DNA from: Sunxiuqinia elliptica
GTDB taxonomy: Bacteria; Bacteroidota; Bacteroidia; Bacteroidales; Prolixibacteraceae
NCBI RefSeq assembly: GCF_900113005.1
Contig: NZ_FONW01000004.1
Span: 1-64,000 of the forward strand
Length of the DNA stretch: 64,000 nt
Direction: 5' to 3'
Positions within the stretch are counted from its first letter, which is position 1, and each line of letters starts with the position of its first letter. The notes below the pieces were generated by a model. The model searched no databases, was not told the origin of the DNA, and was given only the letters and a program-made list of their open reading frames with translations. The translations under genes were made by a program, and so were the position numbers. Below, one piece after another: positions 1 to 8,257 of the stretch.

Positions 1-256
1 CCCGTTCCATTTTCATGTCTGCCAATTCCTTTTGAAGACGAGCAATCTCTCTTTGTTCTTCTGTTAATTTAGGATTACCGTTTCCCGGGAAACTTGCTCC
101 CTCACAACTGGCTAGCTCACTACGCCATCGATAAATTAACTCTGGACGGATCTTCAGCTCATTAGCTAGCTCTACTATGTTGCCTCTTTCGTAACTAAGT
201 TCAACTGCGTTAAGCTTAAATTCTCTTGTAAAAGTCCTTCTTGCCTTGTTCATCAT
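1..256 (-). CDS. IS3-family transposase OrfA (partial)
   Basis: The minus-strand frame from 256 (or the second ATG at 253) is open to the window edge, giving about 85 residues. It begins MMNKARRTFTREFKLNAV and continues with a helix-turn-helix region containing ELANELKIRPELIYRWR, then a coiled segment with TEEQREIARLQKELADMK. This is the DNA-binding OrfA half of an IS3-group transposase, which normally acts as an OrfAB fusion made by ribosomal frameshifting. The C-terminus and orfB are off-window. No stop or frameshift is seen in the visible part. Confidence 0.8.
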   Translation of the reverse strand, partial: MMNKARRTFTREFKLNAVELSYERGNIVELANELKIRPELIYRWRSELASCEGASFPGNGNPKLTEEQREIARLQKELADMKMER

Positions 257-305
257 ACTAAGATAAAATTTAAGGCCAATCATACCTTAACTTATTGTCC
301 GATCA
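1..305 (-). mobile_element. IS3-family insertion sequence, one end only
   Basis: The left edge of the window cuts an insertion sequence. Its orfA reads leftward from about 256, and 49 bases upstream of that start the minus strand begins TGATCGGACAATAAG, which has the TG start and the look of an IS3-family terminal inverted repeat. The element end is therefore placed at 305. The other end, orfB and the target duplication lie outside the window, so whether the copy is intact cannot be told. Confidence 0.7.
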
Positions 306-432
306 AATGTAGCAACTCCATAATTCGTTAGAATAAGTATCCCCCCCTCAATACTCCGAACATATGAGATAAGGTCACTTCCCCTAAAGCACGAAAACAA
401 TCACCTTTATTCGAGCAAACTAAAAACAGAAG

Positions 433-463
433 AAGGCTGAAATCTCAATTAGACTCAGCCTTT
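433..463. terminator. Possible hairpin terminator
   Basis: An 8-bp inverted repeat, AAGGCTGA at 433-440 and TCAGCCTT at 455-462, lies between the IS end and the feo operon. It has only a short T run, so it is a weak candidate. Confidence 0.35.
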
Positions 464-490
464 GGCTCCAGCTTATCACTAATTGCTAAT

Positions 491-528
491 CATTAAACCA
501 GAATAGGAACACCATTTCTGGTTTAATG
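491..528 (-). terminator. Hairpin at the end of the feo operon
   Basis: A perfect 13-bp inverted repeat (491-503 with 516-528) with a 12-base loop. It overlaps the stop codon of the small Cys-rich peptide gene (523-525). It is the obvious end of the leftward feoA-feoB transcript, although the following minus-strand bases are not a long U run. Confidence 0.55.
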
Positions 529-657
529 ACATCCACAATCAGTACCTCCGCAGCCTGAATCCGATTTTTTCTTATTGAAAAAGAATTTACGAATTAGAAA
601 AACAACAGCTGCAATTACCGCTAGATAAGCTAATATGTCTTGTAAGTTCAATTCCAT
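523..657 (-). CDS. FeoB-associated Cys-rich membrane peptide
   Basis: A 44-residue frame starts at the ATG at 657. It begins MELNLQDILAYLAVIAAVVF, a single hydrophobic segment (about residues 8-22), followed by basic residues and a C-terminal cluster CGGTDCGCH. This matches the small FeoB-associated Cys-rich membrane proteins often found after feoB in Bacteroidota and Firmicutes. It starts 15 bases after the feoB stop, so it is almost certainly in the same operon. The Cys/His tail may bind ferrous iron or partner with FeoB at the cytoplasmic face; this is inference. Confidence 0.85.
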   Translation of the reverse strand: MELNLQDILAYLAVIAAVVFLIRKFFFNKKKSDSGCGGTDCGCH

Positions 658-672
658 TTCGTTTACTTTCGA

Positions 673-2772
673 TTAACTCAAAACCTGATAGGCTCCCATA
701 GCCACTAAATAGGCAAAACCAGACATCATCACTAATTGGATCAACGGCCATTTCCAACTATTCGTTTCCTTTTTTACAATCGCCAAGGTACTCATGCATT
801 GTAAGGCAAAGGCATAAAAGAGTAGCAAGGAGATTCCTGTTGGGAAATCAAACAACTTTTTCCCGGTCTCCAAATTAACATCGTTAGCCATTCGCTCCTT
901 AATTGTTTCCTCTTCTTCACTCCCGACGCTATAGATTGTGGCCAAGGTCCCAACAAAAACCTCGCGGGCAGCAAACGAACTAACTAAGGCAATTCCAATC
1001 TTCCAATCATATCCTAGAGGTCTAATCACCGGCTCAATAGCATGTCCAAGTACCCCTAGATAAGAGTGTTTTAACTTATATGAAGCAATCGCAGTTTGCA
1101 ATTCTAAATCGCTCATTGGAGGATTATCTGCAACTTGCTCCGTTACAATCTCTTCGGCTCGATGATAATCATCAGAATAGCCGTTAGACGCTAAAAACCA
1201 AAGAACTATTGAAATAGCCAGAATGATTTTCCCCGCAACCCAAACAAAACTTTTAGTCTTTTCAAAAACGGTATAAGCAACATTCTTAAAAAGCGGCATT
1301 TTGTAGGCAGGCATTTCAACTACAAAGAATGAGCGAGCCCGATTTTTAATTACCCGGTCGAGGATAAAAGCAGAAAAAACGGCCATACCAAAGCCCAAGA
1401 GGTATAAAACCATTAAGGTCAGTCCCTGTAGGTTGATTCCTGCTACTGTTTCGTCGGGAATAACCAACGCGATAATAATTAAATATACGGGCAACCGGGC
1501 AGAGCATGTTGTGAAAGGAGTTACCAAAATGGTGATTAGCCGTTCTTTCCAATTTTCGATATTTCGAGCCGCCATTACTGCAGGAATAGCACATGCTGTT
1601 CCTGAAATCAGTGGAACAACGCTTTTCCCACTCAAGCCAAAACGCCTCATTACCCGATCCATTAGAAAGACAATTCGGCTCATATACCCACTTTCCTCTA
1701 ATAGTGATACAAAAAGAAAAAGAAAGGCAATTTGCGGAACAAAAATGACGATTCCCCCAATCCCAGGAATAATTCCTTCGGCTAATAAGCTCGTAAAAGC
1801 TCCTTCTGGTAGTTTGTTTTGAGTCCATTCACTTAGCGATGCAAACCCTTGATCAATCCAATCCATTGGAATACTGCTCCAATTGTAAATAGCCTGAAAA
1901 ATCAGCAACATCACCATGAAAAAGATTAAGTATCCAAATACTTTATGTGTCAAAATTCGATCAAGAATGCTTCGCCAATCTTTTGCTTTAGTTAAATCAA
2001 CCTGATAGGCTTCCTTCATAAAGCGATTGATAAAAACATATCGGGCAATCGTCTCTTTCTGTTGTAAACGTTTGATCTCAGAAGTATTTCTTTCTGAATA
2101 ATGATTAACGGGCAACAAATCCGAATCAATTCTTTTCAAATCATTACTTTGAGACACCACCAGCCAAAGCCGATAAATGTCCTCCTTTGGAAATGCTTCC
2201 TGCAAATGCTTAAAGTAGCTATTATCAATGTCGCTTACATCGACGCACTGTCCGCTTGCTTGTTGTTCGTGACTGTCAAGCAGACCTCTCAACTGATCAA
2301 TTCCTTGCTTTTTGCGGGTACTAACAAGCACCACTTTAGTTTGCAGCCGCTCTTCCAGTAACGCTATGTCCAGTGTAATTCCTTGACGTTCCATGCGGTC
2401 TGCCATATTTATTACCAGAACTGCAGGAATCCCCAGGTCCTTGATTTGCGTATATAAAATTAGATTACGCTTTAAATTTTCAACATCAGCGACAACCACT
2501 GCAACATCCGGGAAGTCCGAATGAGAACGATTCAACAGTAACTCAACAACCAACTGTTCATCGGCAGATGAAGCATTCAAGCTGTATGTGCCGGGTAAAT
2601 CCAGGATCCGTGCCTTTTTCCCCGAGGGGAGATGGCAACTTCCCTGCTTCTTTTCAACTGTAATTCCCGGGTAATTTCCTACTTTCTGATTTAAACCGGT
2701 TAGTGCGTTAAACAACGATGTTTTACCGGTATTGGGATTGCCAATTAAGGCAACACGAAGGGTTTTATCCAT
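673..2772 (-). CDS. feoB: Ferrous iron transporter FeoB
   Basis: A 699-residue inner-membrane Fe(II) transporter. The N-terminal G domain shows GNPNTGKT at 11-18 (G1), IT at 37-38 (G2), DLPG at 58-61 (G3) and NMAD at 122-125 (G4), followed by a helical spacer. The membrane part begins near residue 275 and contains the two Gate regions and the FeoB C-terminal region, including the segment GLSGKSVVPLISGTACAIPA. Length is normal for a FeoB without a fused FeoA domain. feoA ends two bases upstream and the Cys-rich peptide follows, so the three form one operon. In this family GTP binding and hydrolysis are coupled to Fe(II) import. Confidence 0.97.
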   Translation of the reverse strand: MDKTLRVALIGNPNTGKTSLFNALTGLNQKVGNYPGITVEKKQGSCHLPSGKKARILDLPGTYSLNASSADEQLVVELLLNRSHSDFPDVAVVVADVENLKRNLILYTQIKDLGIPAVLVINMADRMERQGITLDIALLEERLQTKVVLVSTRKKQGIDQLRGLLDSHEQQASGQCVDVSDIDNSYFKHLQEAFPKEDIYRLWLVVSQSNDLKRIDSDLLPVNHYSERNTSEIKRLQQKETIARYVFINRFMKEAYQVDLTKAKDWRSILDRILTHKVFGYLIFFMVMLLIFQAIYNWSSIPMDWIDQGFASLSEWTQNKLPEGAFTSLLAEGIIPGIGGIVIFVPQIAFLFLFVSLLEESGYMSRIVFLMDRVMRRFGLSGKSVVPLISGTACAIPAVMAARNIENWKERLITILVTPFTTCSARLPVYLIIIALVIPDETVAGINLQGLTLMVLYLLGFGMAVFSAFILDRVIKNRARSFFVVEMPAYKMPLFKNVAYTVFEKTKSFVWVAGKIILAISIVLWFLASNGYSDDYHRAEEIVTEQVADNPPMSDLELQTAIASYKLKHSYLGVLGHAIEPVIRPLGYDWKIGIALVSSFAAREVFVGTLATIYSVGSEEEETIKERMANDVNLETGKKLFDFPTGISLLLFYAFALQCMSTLAIVKKETNSWKWPLIQLVMMSGFAYLVAMGAYQVLS

Positions 2773-2774
2773 TG

Positions 2775-3035
2775 CTACTTCGACAACACTTTTGAAATTT
2801 CGATTAAGGCTGCCATTTCTTTACGGATAGCCAGATTATTACCATTTATACTTAAAAACAAGGGATCCTTAAAAGGTGCCCATTGAATTAAGAGAACCTC
2901 GTTTCCAGGTAAACACCCCATTTCTTGTAATTTTAATGGTATGTGATCAACCGAGAAATTTTGAATTATTCCTCTCTCTCCCGGGCGAAGACTAGAAATT
3001 GTCTCTTTGTGAACCTTATCCGTTTGCTCAATCAT
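2775..3035 (-). CDS. feoA: Ferrous iron transport protein FeoA
   Basis: An 86-residue cytoplasmic protein with the SH3-like FeoA fold. Features seen are the early SLRPGERGII strand, the LQEMGCLPGNEV turn and the closing NGNNLAIRKEMAALIEI. FeoA is thought to bind the FeoB G domain and modulate transport. The gene ends two bases before feoB. A Bacteroidota-type promoter core and a palindrome lie 75-110 bases upstream, which would place the whole feo operon under one control region. Confidence 0.95.
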   Translation of the reverse strand: MIEQTDKVHKETISSLRPGERGIIQNFSVDHIPLKLQEMGCLPGNEVLLIQWAPFKDPLFLSINGNNLAIRKEMAALIEISKVLSK

Positions 3036-3110
3036 TTCAGTATCATTTTAAAGAAGCGACGTTTGCAACCACCAGCTTTTTTTCGCTAGTGCAACTCTCG
3101 CCAAGTCTAA

Positions 3111-3143
3111 TTGTTTCGAAGAAACAAAATTACCCGAAACAAT
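3111..3143 (-). promoter_or_regulatory. feo operon promoter core with overlapping operator-like repeats
   Basis: On the minus strand TAATTTTG (3132 to 3125) matches the TAnnTTTG -7 element of Bacteroidota. Overlapping it is the perfect inverted repeat TTGTTTC-gaa-GAAACAA (3111-3127). A second arrangement pairs ATTGTTTCG (3110-3118) with CGAAACAAT (3135-3143). A repressor bound here would cover the start of transcription. An iron-responsive repressor is the natural guess, but the sequence does not identify it. Confidence 0.5.
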
Positions 3144-3442
3144 CTGGTTCAACAATCCCCTTTTGTTGTGATATTCCCTTCCAGTTTCGTTAGTAAATGT
3201 GAAACCATCCCCTTTTATTAGGATAAGGTCAAGAATAAAAAAAGATAAAACTAAACTGAACGAAAAGTTGTTTACCGAAAAGACAGAAATAAGCCAATAC
3301 AAATAACTATTCAGAAAAAAACGTTAATCAAAACGACATAATTTTTCTCAAAATGAGAAAAACAAGCCATCAACAATAAAGTCGCGTTTAAATTGTTATT
3401 AACAAGAAGCAAAAAAATAAACTGTCCTGAAAAAAACTAGAA

Positions 3443-3844
3443 ATGCACAAACTATTCAATCATATTCCTTTTAAGGCAAAGCTCTTTTTATCATTCCTAT
3501 ATATTGCCATCGTGATGCTTTTGTCCTTGCTGCCAGCACAAGACCTTCCGAAGGTTCCGCTTTTCCCCTATGCCGATAAACTCATTCATATTGGAATGTA
3601 TTTTAATCTGGCAATCATCCTCTTATGGACCTTTCACTCCAAACCAACAAAACGCATTACCCTTTATGCCTTCATTCTTTTATGGGGATTGGTAATGGAA
3701 ATTCTACAAATCCTGATGCGCTCTGGACGTCATTTTTCCTGGTTAGATATTTTGGCCAATGCAACTGGATTAGGAATTGGAATCCTGCTTTACAACTATC
3801 TAATCAACAGATTTAAACTTCACAAAGAGGCAAGCTCCAGCTAA
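3443..3844 (+). CDS. VanZ-like family membrane protein
   Basis: A 133-residue integral membrane protein with about four helices. It has the VanZ-like signature: an early SLLPAQ motif, then DKLIHIGMYF (about 45-54) and a late SWLDILANATGLGIG (about 99-113). VanZ in enterococci gives low-level teicoplanin resistance, but the function of these short Bacteroidota homologues is not established. The stop codon overlaps that of the convergent UpxY-like gene by three bases, with no terminator between them. Confidence 0.85.
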   Translation: MHKLFNHIPFKAKLFLSFLYIAIVMLLSLLPAQDLPKVPLFPYADKLIHIGMYFNLAIILLWTFHSKPTKRITLYAFILLWGLVMEILQILMRSGRHFSWLDILANATGLGIGILLYNYLINRFKLHKEASSS

Positions 3845-4365
3845 GAGTTTATAAGTTCAATCTTTTCTAGTAACTCCAATGAAACATCGGCAAAAACAGA
3901 GCAGCCCAAAGTCTCAAATCTCAAGCTGATACGCTTTTTCCCCCTCAACTCAAAAACCTCTCCTTCAATGCCTTCCAAAGGACCTCCAACGACTTTCACT
4001 TTTTGCCCCTTAGCGATGTTTTCATAACTCACGTCGACAAAAGCTTTATTTCGCTCTAAAAATATTTTCAAGTTTTCTATTTCCCTTTCGGGGATAGCAG
4101 CGGCCTTTCCCTCAAATTTCACATACCCCACAACACCAGGTGTTTGTAACACGGTTAGATATTCCCTTTCGCTTACAAAAACAAACAGATAGCCTCGTAA
4201 CAAGGGTTCTTCAACTAGTTTCACCCGGTCGCTCCATTTTCGTTTTACAACTCTAAGAGGCAAATACGCATTTACCCCTTTTAAGGTTAGTTCAGTCAAA
4301 GCTTTCTTTTCTGCTCTGGATTTGACATAAACGGCATACCATTTGTAATTCACTGCTCGAATCAT
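3841..4365 (-). CDS. UpxY/NusG-like transcription antiterminator
   Basis: A 174-residue NusG paralogue. The NGN domain spans roughly residues 8-105 (KWYAVYVKSRAEKK near the start, EEPLLRGYLFVFVS in the core) and a KOW-type C-terminal domain contains GQKVKVVGGPLEGIEGEV. It belongs to the specialised NusG (RfaH/UpxY) group that lets RNA polymerase read through leaders of long polysaccharide operons. Normally such a gene is the first of its operon. Here nothing follows on its strand: the next gene is convergent vanZ, with overlapping stops. It must act in trans or be a relic of a lost locus. Confidence 0.85.
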   Translation of the reverse strand: MIRAVNYKWYAVYVKSRAEKKALTELTLKGVNAYLPLRVVKRKWSDRVKLVEEPLLRGYLFVFVSEREYLTVLQTPGVVGYVKFEGKAAAIPEREIENLKIFLERNKAFVDVSYENIAKGQKVKVVGGPLEGIEGEVFELRGKKRISLRFETLGCSVFADVSLELLEKIELINS

Positions 4366-4734
4366 ATTTTTTTATTTGTGACGCAACTAATTTCTCAAAA
4401 CTTCATCTTGTTTAGGAGTAAAGAGTCATTAAGATGCATAAACAATTAAATTTTACTAAACAGAATATAACAAAGAAACAAGAGACGATCAATTTATATG
4501 CCACAATTATACTCTCATTTTTCAGATGTCAAAAGTAACCATTCTAACAAAAATGGACCAAAAAGACTCTGTCGGATTAATCTAATTTGAAAAATAGTTC
4601 AAAATAAATCGATTAGTTATCGAATAATAATACAACTCAATCATATCTGATTGGGAAAAAGAAACGTTATAATAACACAAAAAATGCTGAACAGCATATT
4701 TTATAACTATATTTGTAAGTTTAAATAATTTGAT
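4366..4734. other. Intergenic region between divergent upxY-like and wecA-like genes
   Basis: A 369-base AT-rich stretch without a credible gene. Near its right end is an operator-like inverted repeat ATGCTG-aa-CAGCAT (4684-4697), 10 bases upstream of the wecA-like promoter core. No promoter core of TAnnTTTG type was found for the leftward gene. Confidence 0.5.
4708..4715 (+). promoter_or_regulatory. Promoter core for the WecA-like gene
   Basis: TATATTTG matches the Bacteroidota -7 consensus TAnnTTTG and ends 19 bases before the start codon at 4735. A clear -33 element was not seen; the inverted repeat at 4684-4697 occupies that area. Confidence 0.5.
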
Positions 4735-5919
4735 ATGACTGAATCACTATTTAATATATTCTGCACTGTAGTTTTTAGTTTTCTATTTACTTATTTGTGT
4801 ATTCCGCCAATTGTCAGAATCTCACAAGAAAAGCATCTTTTTGATGTTCCAAATTCAAGGAAACTAAACAAAACGGTTGTCCCTACACTGGGAGGAGTTG
4901 GTATTTTTATAGGTATTACGCTAGCTTCAACGCTCTTTATTGGGAAACTTTCTTTCCCTGAAATGAGATACATTATTGCCGCACTAATCATGCTGTTCTT
5001 TATCGGGTTGAAAGATGATATTCTGGTAATTGCCCCCAGAAAAAAACTTATGATTCAAATTGCTGCAGCGGCCATTCTAGTTTTTCTTGGAGGGATTCAA
5101 ATCAAAAGCTTATCTAATTTATTTTACTTAAACCAAATCAGCATCTGGATTAGCGCCCCCTTATCCTTCATGCTACTTCTTTTTATTATTAACTCAATCA
5201 ACCTTATTGATGGAATTGATGGGCTTGCATCCGGAATCACCATCTTTATTTCTGGAATACTTGGAGGATGGTTTCTCATAGCTGGGCATTTGGAATATGC
5301 CATTTTAAGCTTTGCGGTAACAGGAAGTCTGCTTGCCTTTATGAGATTTAATCTTTGGGGAGGAGAAAATAAGATTTTCATGGGAGATACTGGTTCAATG
5401 GTTCTAGGAGGTCTTCTAGGAATTTTGGCTATCAAGTTTTTAAGCTTCAATATTTCAGCACCTGAATCATTGCAAATTGCTAATGGACCAACATTTATAT
5501 TGGCTTTATTTATCGTGCCAGTGACTGATACTTTAAGGGTTTTTACAATACGTATTTCCCAAAAACGTTCTCCGTTCTCGCCAGATATGAACCACATCCA
5601 TCATATTCTAATAAAATCAGGAATGAAACATCTACAAGCCAGTGGATTTTTAATCTTATATACTTCTTTCTTTGTTTTACTAAGTTTGGTTACGATGAAT
5701 TACTTGTCTACAACAATGAGTTTTGTGCTTACGTTAGCAACTAGCTTTTCCATTGTCGGATTTCTTCACAAGAATCAGAAAAGCATCAAACAAAAAAGAG
5801 CACGACAAATTCAACTTACTCGTCGAATTTTATCAAGTGGCCTACCAATTCACGAAGATCCTTTCCATATCGTAAAAGCAAACGACAAAATTTACGAAAA
5901 GAAAATCTATCAGAACTAA
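4735..5919 (+). CDS. WecA/MraY-like undecaprenyl-phosphate glycosyl-1-phosphate transferase
   Basis: A 394-residue polytopic membrane enzyme with about ten or eleven helices. It carries the family motifs: GLKDD at 91-95, NLIDGIDGLASG at 156-167, FMGDTGS at 215-221 and the cytoplasmic HIHH at 287-290 typical of the WecA branch. These bind Mg2+ and the UDP-sugar. The reaction moves a HexNAc-1-phosphate onto undecaprenyl phosphate, the first step of many O-antigen, capsule or linkage glycans. It stands alone on its strand with its own promoter and a strong terminator, and faces a Wzi-like gene. The exact sugar cannot be read from the sequence. Confidence 0.9.
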   Translation: MTESLFNIFCTVVFSFLFTYLCIPPIVRISQEKHLFDVPNSRKLNKTVVPTLGGVGIFIGITLASTLFIGKLSFPEMRYIIAALIMLFFIGLKDDILVIAPRKKLMIQIAAAAILVFLGGIQIKSLSNLFYLNQISIWISAPLSFMLLLFIINSINLIDGIDGLASGITIFISGILGGWFLIAGHLEYAILSFAVTGSLLAFMRFNLWGGENKIFMGDTGSMVLGGLLGILAIKFLSFNISAPESLQIANGPTFILALFIVPVTDTLRVFTIRISQKRSPFSPDMNHIHHILIKSGMKHLQASGFLILYTSFFVLLSLVTMNYLSTTMSFVLTLATSFSIVGFLHKNQKSIKQKRARQIQLTRRILSSGLPIHEDPFHIVKANDKIYEKKIYQN

Positions 5920-5991
5920 TAGTTTCAAATGGGTTATCCCCTACAACCCCTGAATATCACAAAGTGCTGAACGCACAAACAAAATAAAAAA

Positions 5992-6036
5992 ATGAGAGCT
6001 TTTGGATACGTTAAAAGAGTATCCCAAAGCTCTCAT
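5992..6036. terminator. Bidirectional terminator
   Basis: An 18-bp stem with a single mismatch (5992-6009 with 6019-6036) and a 9-base loop. It is flanked by an A run on the left and TCTATTTT on the right, so it can serve both the rightward WecA-like gene and the leftward Wzi-like gene. Confidence 0.85.
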
Positions 6037-6086
6037 TCTATTTTATCAACTGACTAACCGACCTTCTGATTAGCTCAATCGTTTCC

Positions 6087-7508
6087 TTAAAAAGCATACA
6101 AGAGACGAAGCTCTGCACCAAAGCCAGAATCCAAAACGGAACCATCATCGTAAGCCACTTTAGCTTTCACCTGCCAATGACTATTTGGAACCAGATAACC
6201 AACTTGAGCGGCCACGGACAACCAAGATTTTGGCGAGTCATATTCAGCACCATAGTTCCCGTAATGCTTTGAATAGGTTAACCAAGATTTCCATTCAATA
6301 TCTTCAGAAAGCCAACCACTCATTCCTTGATGGATCCCCCACAAACGGGTATTTGAAAATCCTGTAGAAATGCCATCTTCCCCAATTGCAGGGATAAACA
6401 ATGGAAGTCCCATCATTCGATTGTAACTTACAAATCCGGAGCGATACACGCCATGAGTAAAATAGTTATCACGCCCTTCTCCTATCTCGTAGTCCGAATT
6501 TTCAGGATCCGGACGATGCTTATGATACTCGCCACTCTGGTCTCGGGTATTGGTGTACTCAACAACCATTGCTTCCAACAAGGGATAGGATTCAGTTTTA
6601 CGATGCCACATTATCCCCCACAAACCATCTGGAGCATTTTCCAATTGTATCCCTGACCGATCTTCCCAAAGGTGCTGCCAATAAAACTTCCAATGGTTAT
6701 GCTCTCCACGATTCGTGATAGATACCAAGTACTGCCCCAATTGATTTCCAGCAACGTTAGCCTGATCAATTGATGGAGCACTATCGCCACCGACACGGCC
6801 TGTTATGTATCTAAAATAATCTTCCCAGCCAGGTATTTTGCCCAACGTTGGAGAAACACCACCCCAGAATACCCAATGATCCAAGCCAACGGAAAGCTCC
6901 CACTTAGGCAAAAAGGTATATTTTACATCCAACCGTTTATGGTGTAAGTTAGCATCCTCAACATAGCGGTCATCATTAAAAAAATACTCATTATATTCAA
7001 AGTCAAAAGCAAAACGACTTAACCAGCCTGATTGAAACAATTGAAAATCATTGGTTCCAAATCCGACACGAGGCATTGGCCTTGCATTATTTGACAGAAA
7101 CAAGTTTCCATTGGTTAGCGACAAGCCATTGCCAAAAACAGGCTCAGGCTTAGCGCCCATATGAATATACCAGTTTTTCCAATTCACACGTCCCCAGTAA
7201 TTGACCAGCTGAAAATCCGAATGATCTGAGACTCTTCCTGCAGCTAAAAGGCCATAGGTTAATTGCACCTTATTGATCTCTTTATTGGACTCCTGGCTTG
7301 TAAGCCCAAGCAGGAATAATTGCTGAAAAGAATCTTTTGAATCGTATATTCCTTGCTGATTCATCTGCATCCAAAATGGAACTTCATCTGCTGAAGACAC
7401 CATTGACCGGGACTCGATATCAATAGAAGGGAAATTACTCCTTGTCTGAGTAAAACCATTCAGCATTGAAGAAAACACTAAAAATGCGAGGACAATTTGT
7501 TTTTTCAT
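6087..7508 (-). CDS. Wzi-like capsule assembly outer-membrane protein
   Basis: About 473 residues if translated from the ATG at 7508, which gives a clean Sec signal peptide (MKKQIVLAFLVFSSMLNGFTQ); an upstream in-frame ATG at 7544 would put 12 polar residues before it. The mature protein is rich in aromatic strands alternating with loops and ends in phenylalanine (LRLLYAF), as outer-membrane barrels do. The pattern fits the Caps_assemb_Wzi family (Wzi in E. coli anchors capsule at the surface). It faces the WecA-like gene across a shared terminator. Its ligand in this organism is unknown. Confidence 0.8.
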   Translation of the reverse strand: MKKQIVLAFLVFSSMLNGFTQTRSNFPSIDIESRSMVSSADEVPFWMQMNQQGIYDSKDSFQQLFLLGLTSQESNKEINKVQLTYGLLAAGRVSDHSDFQLVNYWGRVNWKNWYIHMGAKPEPVFGNGLSLTNGNLFLSNNARPMPRVGFGTNDFQLFQSGWLSRFAFDFEYNEYFFNDDRYVEDANLHHKRLDVKYTFLPKWELSVGLDHWVFWGGVSPTLGKIPGWEDYFRYITGRVGGDSAPSIDQANVAGNQLGQYLVSITNRGEHNHWKFYWQHLWEDRSGIQLENAPDGLWGIMWHRKTESYPLLEAMVVEYTNTRDQSGEYHKHRPDPENSDYEIGEGRDNYFTHGVYRSGFVSYNRMMGLPLFIPAIGEDGISTGFSNTRLWGIHQGMSGWLSEDIEWKSWLTYSKHYGNYGAEYDSPKSWLSVAAQVGYLVPNSHWQVKAKVAYDDGSVLDSGFGAELRLLYAF

Positions 7509-7779
7509 TCGTCTAAAATTGTTTGTTTTTCGATAATGACTCATGTCTTTATACTTTCATCGCCAGCAAGACAACTCTTTTAATCAAGCACCTGTTTCAC
7601 TCAAAAAAGTATTACATGGTCATCTTATCGAATTAAATTTGCCTATTATTTTTTTAATCAACGGACAGACAAACTATAAATTATGGAGAATAGCCCATAA
7701 GTTGCGACTTGACTATTTTAACCTTTTCTCAATTCCTTCAGTCATCGTCCCTCCTCTTTTCCAGACAGGCTAAAAAAAC
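7509..7779. other. Intergenic region upstream of the Wzi-like gene
   Basis: No supported gene. A 76-codon rightward frame at 7543-7773 has no similarity I can recognise and poor composition. The right part runs into the rnpB terminator. No TAnnTTTG core was found for the leftward Wzi-like gene. Confidence 0.4.
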
Positions 7780-7827
7780 ACAAGACAAACTATCATAACA
7801 TCATACTGTTCAAATAGTTTGTCTTGT
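7774..7827 (-). terminator. Intrinsic terminator of rnpB
   Basis: A perfect 14-bp inverted repeat (7780-7793 with 7814-7827). On the minus strand it is followed by seven T residues (plus-strand A run 7773-7779). It lies about nine bases after the mature RNase P RNA 3' end. Confidence 0.9.
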
Positions 7828-7835
7828 GATAATAA

Positions 7836-8210
7836 AAAGCAGACCTATAAGCCGGGTTCTGTATTCTTTTCCGAAGAAGAGAACCTCTATCATTTATCTG
7901 GCCGTAGCATCACTGCTACGATCTAGCAACCTACCCCTCACGACTTTCAAACGAGTTGAAACAGGACGGGCCGCCCCTATCGTGATATATTTGGTCTTGC
8001 AACCCATGAGGCGTACGGCTTTCGAGATTACCCCCGAAACCGGTGAGCTCTTACCTCACCTTTTCACCCTTACCCCGAATACACGAGGCGGTCATTTTCT
8101 GTTACGCTACTGCAAGCTTTCGCCCACCTTCCCATTAAGAAGCATGGTGCCCTTTGCTGCCCGGACTTTCCTCATTCTGACAAAAGCCAGAAGGCGATAG
8201 AGCGGTCTGC
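7836..8210 (-). ncRNA. rnpB: RNase P RNA (class A)
   Basis: The catalytic RNA of ribonuclease P, which matures tRNA 5' ends. On the minus strand the universally conserved block GAGGAAAGUCCGGGC appears near the 5' end (about 8160-8175), the ACAGAA-type core near 8100, and the 3' part carries GGGTAGGTTGCTAG and ends with the ACCCGGCTTATAGGTCTGC segment. Helix P1 is visible as GCAGACC (8210-8204) pairing with GGTCTGC (7845-7839). The length of about 375 nt fits a type A RNA. The 5' end agrees with the promoter core just upstream, and a strong terminator follows. Confidence 0.96.
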
Positions 8211-8214
8211 GCGG

Positions 8215-8222
8215 CAAAATTA
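8215..8222 (-). promoter_or_regulatory. rnpB promoter core
   Basis: TAATTTTG on the minus strand matches TAnnTTTG and would start transcription at about 8209-8211, exactly where helix P1 of the RNase P RNA begins. Confidence 0.65.
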
Positions 8223-8257
8223 GAAATTACGAAACAATTCGTATCCTATTTCATCAA

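Noticed and set aside
1433-1822. Antisense 129-codon frame inside feoB
   Set aside because: A shadow of the FeoB coding frame with no independent start region or family motif.
3048-3302. 84-codon leftward frame upstream of feoA
   Set aside because: It runs through the predicted feo promoter and palindrome, has no recognisable motif and looks like chance coding in an AT-rich spacer.
7826-8200. 124-codon rightward frame
   Set aside because: It lies entirely within the RNase P RNA on the other strand.
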